44,407 nt of DNA, taken from positions 1 through 44,407 of the forward strand of contig PKTW01000047.1 in assembly GCA_002868955.1 (NCBI GenBank), in the 5' to 3' direction. Origin of the DNA: Desulfobulbaceae bacterium (GTDB lineage Bacteria > Desulfobacterota > Desulfobulbia > Desulfobulbales > BM004). This document shows, one piece after another, positions 44,103 to 44,407 of the stretch; within the stretch, counting starts at the first letter, position 1; every line of letters begins with the position of its first letter. Below the pieces are notes generated by a model. It worked only from the letters and a program-made list of their open reading frames with translations. It made no database searches and was not told where the DNA came from. A program made the translations under genes and the position numbers.

Positions 44103-44407
44103 TTACATTGATTGAGTAAGCGCTAAAAGATCTGCAAAGGTGGGGGCCGCATAAATTTGCCTGCGTATGCACGACCCACCAGTTATGCCTTTAAAATAAC
44201 GGCCGGCATGATTTTTTGTCTTGGCAAGAATTTTATCAGGGTCGCTGAGCTTCCGGATAAGTTGGAAATGGTGCCTCAAGCCTTCCATACGTTCTGCAAG
44301 GGTTTCCGGTGTGCCACCCGGGGTGAACACCCATGGATTTCCCAGGGTGCCCCGACCTATCATTATGCCATCGCAACCTAACTTTTCAAGAAAGGCATGC
44401 GCCTCCC
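44103..44407 (-). CDS. tRNA-dihydrouridine synthase, C-terminal part (cut by window edge)
   Basis: The frame runs on beyond the ATG at 44363 to the window end (EAHAFLEKLGCDGIMIGRGTLGNPWVF). The CDGIMIGRGTLGNPW stretch is the Dus family signature around the FMN phosphate. The C-terminal helical part follows, ending RRQIYAAPTFADLLALTQ. Dus enzymes reduce uridine to dihydrouridine in tRNA D-loops. Only the last 100 or so residues are visible, so DusA, B or C cannot be chosen, though the KNHAGRYFKGITGG stretch fits the DusB-like group. Confidence 0.85.
   Translation of the reverse strand, partial: EAHAFLEKLGCDGIMIGRGTLGNPWVFTPGGTPETLAERMEGLRHHFQLIRKLSDPDKILAKTKNHAGRYFKGITGGSCIRRQIYAAPTFADLLALTQSM

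Overview
The window is a chromosomal segment of a Gram-negative anaerobe, most likely a member of the Desulfobacterota (Desulfobulbales-like). This placement is an inference from gene content: a futalosine-type menaquinone cluster, a PxxKW cysteine-rich small protein, an XRE regulator with a C-terminal cysteine/tryptophan-rich domain of a kind I associate with deltaproteobacterial sensor proteins, a separate-subunit biotin-dependent carboxylase and a UspB-like protein. Almost everything is housekeeping. I see no phage genes, transposases, CRISPR array, restriction system or toxin-antitoxin pair.

Layout. 1-1800: a UspB-like membrane protein, a decayed GGDEF gene, and about 850 bp without a convincing gene that holds two stem-loop modules sharing a 16-bp repeat. 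1810-4091 (minus): tRNA-Glu(CTC), an iron-sulfur-type flavoprotein and malQ, with a good sigma-70 promoter in front of malQ. 4618-13620 (plus): a tightly packed run of a short RpoD-family sigma factor, mqnE, mqnC, an aminofutalosine-deaminase-like amidohydrolase, mqnA, a ubiE/menG methyltransferase, ubiX, a ubiA prenyltransferase and a flippase-like membrane protein. 13836-15399 (plus): adk and purC. 15416-22521 (minus): a recC without recB or recD beside it, a response regulator-diguanylate cyclase, asnS and a glycosyltransferase. 22633-23150: a DUF4177-like gene and a structured intergenic block. 23152-26744 (minus): mltB-umuD-umuC-XRE regulator-small ORF, with coupled starts at the two umu junctions. 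26846-31796 (minus): suhB, a ParB-like gene, an IHF/HU gene, eno and a pilC/gspF-type gene. 32153-32368 (plus): the PxxKW gene behind a near-consensus promoter. 32461-35429 (minus): ugd, yggS, tatD. 35652-37416 (plus): nitroreductase and coaBC. 37420-38604 (minus): iron-containing alcohol dehydrogenase. 38767-40266 (plus): darP/yjgA, a PPC-domain protein and a glycogen-binding-domain protein. 40406-43786 (minus): carboxyltransferase/biotin-carrier and biotin carboxylase subunits. 44103-end (minus): 3' end of a tRNA-dihydrouridine synthase.

How the genes fit together. The central plus-strand run encodes most of the route from chorismate to menaquinone by aminofutalosine: MqnA and MqnE build aminofutalosine, the amidohydrolase would deaminate it, MqnC cyclises the later intermediate, and UbiA, UbiX and UbiE prenylate, supply prenyl-FMN for decarboxylation, and methylate. 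MqnB, MqnD and a UbiD-type decarboxylase are not in the window. The carboxylase pair would supply oxaloacetate, and MalQ, the CBM48 protein, Ugd and enolase point to glycogen and sugar metabolism.

The points most worth a second look are the twin stem-loop modules near 1000-1400, the sigma factor heading the menaquinone cluster, the mltB-umuDC-regulator operon, the divergent carboxyltransferase active site, and the structured intergenic block at 22864-23087. None is proven to be a new system from sequence alone.
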